Positions 7,688 to 11,754 of a stretch of 11,754 nt of DNA are shown here, in pieces. The stretch is from Prolixibacteraceae bacterium (GTDB lineage: Bacteria; Bacteroidota; Bacteroidia; Bacteroidales; Prolixibacteraceae). The notes below the pieces were generated by a model. That model saw only the letters and a program-made list of their open reading frames with translations. It did not search any database and had not been told where the DNA came from. How positions within the stretch are numbered: the stretch's first letter is position 1; every line of letters begins with the position of its first letter. Location: NCBI GenBank assembly GCA_016788685.1, contig JAEUSS010000257.1:1-11754 (forward strand). The letters run 5' to 3'. The translations under genes were made by a program, and so were the position numbers.

Positions 7688-7773
7688 TATTTGCATATTC
7701 TGATTAAGAGTTACCTCGAAACATCAAGCACAACTCTTCAGAACAAACACTTCTGAAAACATCCAAAAGTGAA

Positions 7774-9369
7774 TTAATAACCTGGATTCTGTCTTAGTCC
7801 CGGTTCCACTTTCAGGCTATTTTCATGAAATGGCCACATATAATTATGAGGCTTAAATGAACGATCTTCGATTTTTAAAGATACCAATTCGCCATTTATT
7901 TCGCGAGTATGTCCCATCGCTGGCTTATTCAGGACATCTTCCGAGATTCGCCATCTTTTAATGTCATCGTAGCGCAGTCCTTCGCCGGCAAATTCAATTC
8001 TTCTTTCATTCCGGATCAAGTCAATCCATTGTTGCTGAGTATATGATGCAAAAGACGGCAAAGTAACATTAGCCACAGACATGTCAAGTCCAGCTCTTGT
8101 CCTTACTTGGTTTATGCAGCTTTTGGCCAGATCATCAACATCGTTCATCATAATTTTTGCTTCTGCGTAGGTAAGCAACACCTCGGCATAACGCAAAATT
8201 CCATACTCCATCGTACCGCCAGATTTGAATGCATCAGCATCTGCCACAAACTTCCGGAACCAATATCCTGACTTACTGGCTCTTTCATTCTGATAGTACA
8301 TCGGGTTATTTTCATTGTAAATGTTAATTTTCTCTCCATAGAAAGTGTCTCCTTGCCCCATGATACTTGCACTGTAACGTGGATCACGATTCAACGTTGG
8401 GTTGAGTTCATATTCTTTCTGGGTATGAAGCGGACATTCGCTAATCTTCCGTCCCTGTTTTGTCCAGTATGAATCAATCAAAGATTTTAACGGAACTACG
8501 TATGATTGTCCGTTACCTGTTCTAAAATGCGGACCCAAATACTGAAAGGAATTGGAAGCTGCATTACTATTACTTTCGCGGTTCAAGTGTACAATAAATT
8601 CTTTATTCTTTGAACAGGCTGTATATTGGAATAAAGCACCATAATTAGGATGCAACTCCCATAATCCGCTATCCATAATCTCCTTTGCAAGTTTGGCAGC
8701 CAACTCATACCTCTCGTTATAGAGTGCATACCGCATAACCAAAGCTTTCAACGAATATCTGTTAAACATGTACTTATCGGTAGTATATTCTTTGTCAGGT
8801 AAGCCGGCAGCTATTTTTTCCGATTCGTTAAACAGATATTCAAGTATTTCGTTTTTGGGAGTTGCCGGCTGTTTGGCATCTTCTAATGTTGCCGGTTTTA
8901 AATGGAATGGAACATCGCCGTACCAAAATGTCAACCGGAAATAATGCCACAAACGCAAGGCTTCTAGGATACTTTTATATTTTGCCCTGACGGCCTCGTC
9001 CTGCACATACGGAACGTCTGTATTGGCGATAAAAGTGTTCAGTCGTCCTAAATGTTTCATGTGCAACTCATAATAGTACAAAAAAGTACTTGTACTACTA
9101 TTAAAGTTCCCATTTGCAATAAGTTGACTGTGATGTCCTTCAACTCTCCCGTAGGCATTATCCGATTTGGCGTCATTCATGTAAAACAGGAGCCCGGCTG
9201 CCGATGGGTGGGTAAATACGTCCAGATAGCTACTGTAAACAACCCGGCGTAAGTCTTCTTCACTATTATAAAATTCATCAAAAGATGTCGCTGTCGGATC
9301 AGTCTTATCTAAAAAGCTCTCACATCCGAATAACGTAACTGATAGAATTATATATATAAGTTTTTTCAT
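7774..9369 (-). CDS. SusD/RagB-family glycan-binding surface lipoprotein
   Basis: The protein has 531 residues and appears complete. The N-terminus is a lipoprotein signal peptide with lipobox LFGC (lipidated Cys16), followed by ESFLDKTDP, the typical opening of mature SusD proteins. The TPR-bearing N-terminal half contains the LRLWHYFRLTFWYGDVPF motif (RAxxYxxLxxxYGxVP in the family). The C-terminal RagB/SusD domain carries LRYAEVLLTYAEAK (about 391-405), INQVRTRAGL, and IRNERRIEFAGEGLRYDDIKRW. It ends in LRQNPGY; the usual PIP before it is WPFHEN here. The role is to bind and cap substrate over the SusC channel at the outer surface. The gene starts 19 bases after the susC stop codon on the same strand, the standard susC-susD order, so they form one transcript. 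No enzyme of this locus lies downstream before the terminator, so the target glycan is not readable. It is a different family member from the SusD fragment at the window start. Confidence 0.95.
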   Translation of the reverse strand: MKKLIYIILSVTLFGCESFLDKTDPTATSFDEFYNSEEDLRRVVYSSYLDVFTHPSAAGLLFYMNDAKSDNAYGRVEGHHSQLIANGNFNSSTSTFLYYYELHMKHLGRLNTFIANTDVPYVQDEAVRAKYKSILEALRLWHYFRLTFWYGDVPFHLKPATLEDAKQPATPKNEILEYLFNESEKIAAGLPDKEYTTDKYMFNRYSLKALVMRYALYNERYELAAKLAKEIMDSGLWELHPNYGALFQYTACSKNKEFIVHLNRESNSNAASNSFQYLGPHFRTGNGQSYVVPLKSLIDSYWTKQGRKISECPLHTQKEYELNPTLNRDPRYSASIMGQGDTFYGEKINIYNENNPMYYQNERASKSGYWFRKFVADADAFKSGGTMEYGILRYAEVLLTYAEAKIMMNDVDDLAKSCINQVRTRAGLDMSVANVTLPSFASYTQQQWIDLIRNERRIEFAGEGLRYDDIKRWRISEDVLNKPAMGHTREINGELVSLKIEDRSFKPHNYMWPFHENSLKVEPGLRQNPGY

Positions 9370-9388
9370 TTTGCTAAACTTTTATTAA

Positions 9389-11754
9389 TTACAATATGGT
9401 TGCTTTTATTCCAAAACTATAGGTAGCCATTCTTGGATAAATACCATTACCACCATCTCTTTCCGGCTCTAAACCTTCCCATTTAGTGAAGGTGAATGCA
9501 TCCTGAGCGTTAAAGTAGACCCGCACGTTTTTAATGCTTTTACTAATCTTCGGGAATGAGTAACCAATCTGAATTGTTTTAATTCTGAAGAACGAAGCAT
9601 CACTTAGCCAAACATCACTCAGGTTTGCATTTGTACTCGCACCTGTCCAAACACGGGGGAAGCGGCTATTCAGATTCGTGGGAGTCCAACGATTATCCAT
9701 ATACTCCTGACGTGGTGTCCCTAAACTATTGCTTGCACCGTCCATAATTACCGGATAACCTTCCAATCCCTTTAATCGGCCCAGTCGTTTACCAACACCT
9801 TGTCCTAACATGGCAAAGTCCCATTGCTTATATCTCAGATCCAGATTTATTGAATAATTCAGATGAGGGAACGGGTCACCCAAATCAACTTTATCCCGGT
9901 TGTTAATAATTCCATCGCCATTTTGGTCGACATATTTGATATCGCCCGGAAGCGTGTTGGGTAATTTAGCTGCCGTAGCATCTACCTCTGCCTGATCTCT
10001 GAAAAATCCATTGCTTTTATAGCCATAGTAGTTGTCAACTGCTATTCCTTTATACCAAATTTTATCATTATTATCTTTAAAAATTAATGTATCCGACTCT
10101 GTGTATCCGGCTTTCAACACCTTGTTCTTGTTGTCAAAAACCATAGCACCAAGGCTATACTCCAGATCTCCAACTTTGTCTGACCACTTGGCCGAGAATT
10201 CCCACCCTCTGTTTTCAACTTCTCCAATATTTACCGATGTGGTTAAATAATAGGATCCGGTAAGTGGCGGCACTGGATAATCGGAATAAATAAGATCATA
10301 TGATTTTTTGACATAAGTGTCGAAAGTTATATCAAGCCTATTCTTTAGGGTGGTGATGTCTACCCCAATGTTTGACTGCTTTTGTTTTTCCCATGTAAAT
10401 TTAGAATTAGGAACACGCATAGTCCATCCCCATGTATTTACACTTTCCTGCCATAAATAAGGGGCAACATTTTCGTTACCAATTAACCCGTAGGAAGCCC
10501 TGATTTTTAACACATCTAAAATACCTTTGTCCTTAATGGAATGCATAAATTCTTCATTCTGGACATTCCATCCCAAAGATGCTGAGGGGAAAGTCCCCCA
10601 CTTGCTACCGGGTGCGAATTTGCTGCTACCGTCAGCTCTCACCGTTGCCTCTACCAGGTAACGATTGTCAAATGAATAATTTAACTTCGTAAAAAACGAT
10701 GATTTTGTAACTTCTCTAAAATCGGTATAATTATAACTCATCATTTCTGACCCAAGTATAAAATAGACTTTGTCTTTTTCGCCTCTTAAATCTTTTTCAT
10801 AGTTTAAGACCCCTCTTGCAGTAATCTGACTGACACTCACTCCCTGTGTTGCGCCTACACTATTAGCCCAAAGATCTACCGGTTTACCGTTTCCATCGAA
10901 GAATTTAAAAGTCTCTCTTTTATATTTCTCCGCAGTCTTGTTTATCATGTAAGATAAATCTCCTGCAATATGCAAATTTTCAGAAATGTAATATCGGGGT
11001 CTCAGATTAATTATACTTCTATCGTCCAGCGAGTTAAATGACCCTCCACGTTTTATCGAAGCCAATGGGTTCATTTTATTGTGCAACTTATAATGCTCCG
11101 GCATTCCAGAATCGTAAAAAATCGCCTGTGTGGGATTCATTTTCCATGCGTTAGTATAAAGTCCATGCCCGTCTGAATTTGCCTGTAACCGACTATCCTG
11201 CACCCTGTGAGCGTAAAAGTCTGCAAGCAAAATAAACTTGTCAGCGATATTAATATTAGTATTAAAACGTGCGCTAAACCTTTGTGAACCTTCCTGAAAG
11301 TTAAGCCCCTGCTGATCCAAATAATTCAACATCAGGTTAAATGTTCCAACTCCACCACCTCCTGAAATATTTGCCGAGGTATTCGTGGAATAAGCATTCC
11401 TCTGCATGATGGCGTCCAGCCAGTTGGTATTCGGGAAATTGATTGGATCATCTCCGCTTTCGGCATGCTGAATATCTTCCGGGGTGTATAACAGGGTCTG
11501 TCCCTGGTAACCTTTTGCTTCATTATTTAGCCTCATGTAATCGGCTGAATTCACAAAATTTGGTAAATCGATGGGATCCTGAAATGCGACCCACGAATGT
11601 AAATCGACCTTGAACTCACCTGCTGATCCTCGCTCTGTCTCAATAATAATTACCCCATTTGCCCCACGGGAACCATACATAGAAGCTGATGCTGCATCTT
11701 TTAATACACTCATACTTTTTATCTGGTTAGGATCAATATCTGTTAATGATTGCT
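9389..11754 (-). CDS. SusC/RagA-family TonB-dependent outer-membrane transporter, N-terminus outside window
   Basis: The frame is open from the window edge to the TAA at 9389-9391, about 787 codons, and an internal ATG at 11713 is not the true start. The first residues, DIDPNQIKSMSVLKDAASA followed by MYGSRGANGVIIIET, are the hallmark end of the SusC plug domain. The signal peptide, carboxypeptidase-regulatory-like domain and TonB box therefore lie upstream, off the window. The rest is the 22-strand barrel. Seen in order are the RADGSSKFAPGSKWG motif, the LKIRASYGLIGNE strand, ENRGWEFS, the calcium-type loop PGDIKYVDQNGDGIINNRD (near 9893-9950), and a FFRIKTIQIGYSFP strand. SusC proteins import SusD-bound oligomers using TonB energy. 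The final residues are FGIKATIL, with Leu where outer-membrane barrels usually end in an aromatic residue. The gene is cotranscribed with the susD gene 19 bases downstream. Confidence 0.95.
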   Translation of the reverse strand, partial: QSLTDIDPNQIKSMSVLKDAASASMYGSRGANGVIIIETERGSAGEFKVDLHSWVAFQDPIDLPNFVNSADYMRLNNEAKGYQGQTLLYTPEDIQHAESGDDPINFPNTNWLDAIMQRNAYSTNTSANISGGGGVGTFNLMLNYLDQQGLNFQEGSQRFSARFNTNINIADKFILLADFYAHRVQDSRLQANSDGHGLYTNAWKMNPTQAIFYDSGMPEHYKLHNKMNPLASIKRGGSFNSLDDRSIINLRPRYYISENLHIAGDLSYMINKTAEKYKRETFKFFDGNGKPVDLWANSVGATQGVSVSQITARGVLNYEKDLRGEKDKVYFILGSEMMSYNYTDFREVTKSSFFTKLNYSFDNRYLVEATVRADGSSKFAPGSKWGTFPSASLGWNVQNEEFMHSIKDKGILDVLKIRASYGLIGNENVAPYLWQESVNTWGWTMRVPNSKFTWEKQKQSNIGVDITTLKNRLDITFDTYVKKSYDLIYSDYPVPPLTGSYYLTTSVNIGEVENRGWEFSAKWSDKVGDLEYSLGAMVFDNKNKVLKAGYTESDTLIFKDNNDKIWYKGIAVDNYYGYKSNGFFRDQAEVDATAAKLPNTLPGDIKYVDQNGDGIINNRDKVDLGDPFPHLNYSINLDLRYKQWDFAMLGQGVGKRLGRLKGLEGYPVIMDGASNSLGTPRQEYMDNRWTPTNLNSRFPRVWTGASTNANLSDVWLSDASFFRIKTIQIGYSFPKISKSIKNVRVYFNAQDAFTFTKWEGLEPERDGGNGIYPRMATYSFGIKATIL

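Noticed and set aside
7737..7757. TTCAGAA/TTCTGAA inverted pair as a susD terminator
   Set aside because: It has only seven pairs with a seven-base loop and no U-tract on the minus strand. The 15-bp hairpin at 7653-7687 is a better candidate.
1..11754. CRISPR arrays, tRNA or rRNA genes, insertion sequences, toxin-antitoxin or phage genes
   Set aside because: I looked for regularly spaced repeats, tRNA-like cloverleafs, transposase frames with terminal inverted repeats and small paired genes, and saw none.

Overview
The window reads as a chromosomal segment of a polysaccharide-degrading Bacteroidota. The evidence is SusC/SusD genes, a GH92 alpha-mannosidase, a C-terminal type IX secretion (T9SS) sorting domain, A-rich leaders without classical Shine-Dalgarno sites, and a possible TAnnTTTG-type -7 promoter box. 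Sus pairs together with T9SS cargo would fit a Marinilabiliales/Prolixibacteraceae-like lineage, but that placement is an inference from gene content only.

Layout. Positions 1-281 hold the C-terminal end of a SusD-like lipoprotein (+), closed by a long hairpin (300-357). A secreted GH92 alpha-mannosidase follows (525-2813, +). It has its own candidate promoter and ends at a perfect 23-bp hairpin with a UUCG tetraloop (2831-2880). On the minus strand lies a 12-helix APC-family amino acid permease (3014-4438). Across a 368-base divergent intergenic region comes a secreted multidomain protein (4807-6915, +): glycerophosphodiester phosphodiesterase-like domain, LamG-like domain, Ig-like domain and T9SS tail. 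A nitroreductase (6993-7565, +) is next. It converges on a minus-strand susC-susD pair: susD complete at 7774-9369, and susC from 9389 to the window end, lacking its N-terminus. A 15-bp hairpin (7653-7687) separates the convergent units.

Function. The window is the junction of two carbohydrate-uptake loci facing each other, with housekeeping-type genes between them. The left SusD and the GH92 may act on alpha-mannosides such as yeast mannan or high-mannose N-glycans. The substrate of the right SusC/SusD pair cannot be read, because no glycosidase of that locus is in view. The right pair is visibly AT-richer than the left half.

I found no clear undescribed system. The points most worth checking are the loss of an acidic metal-ligand position in the GDPD-like domain of the T9SS cargo protein, and the subfamily motifs of the GH92.
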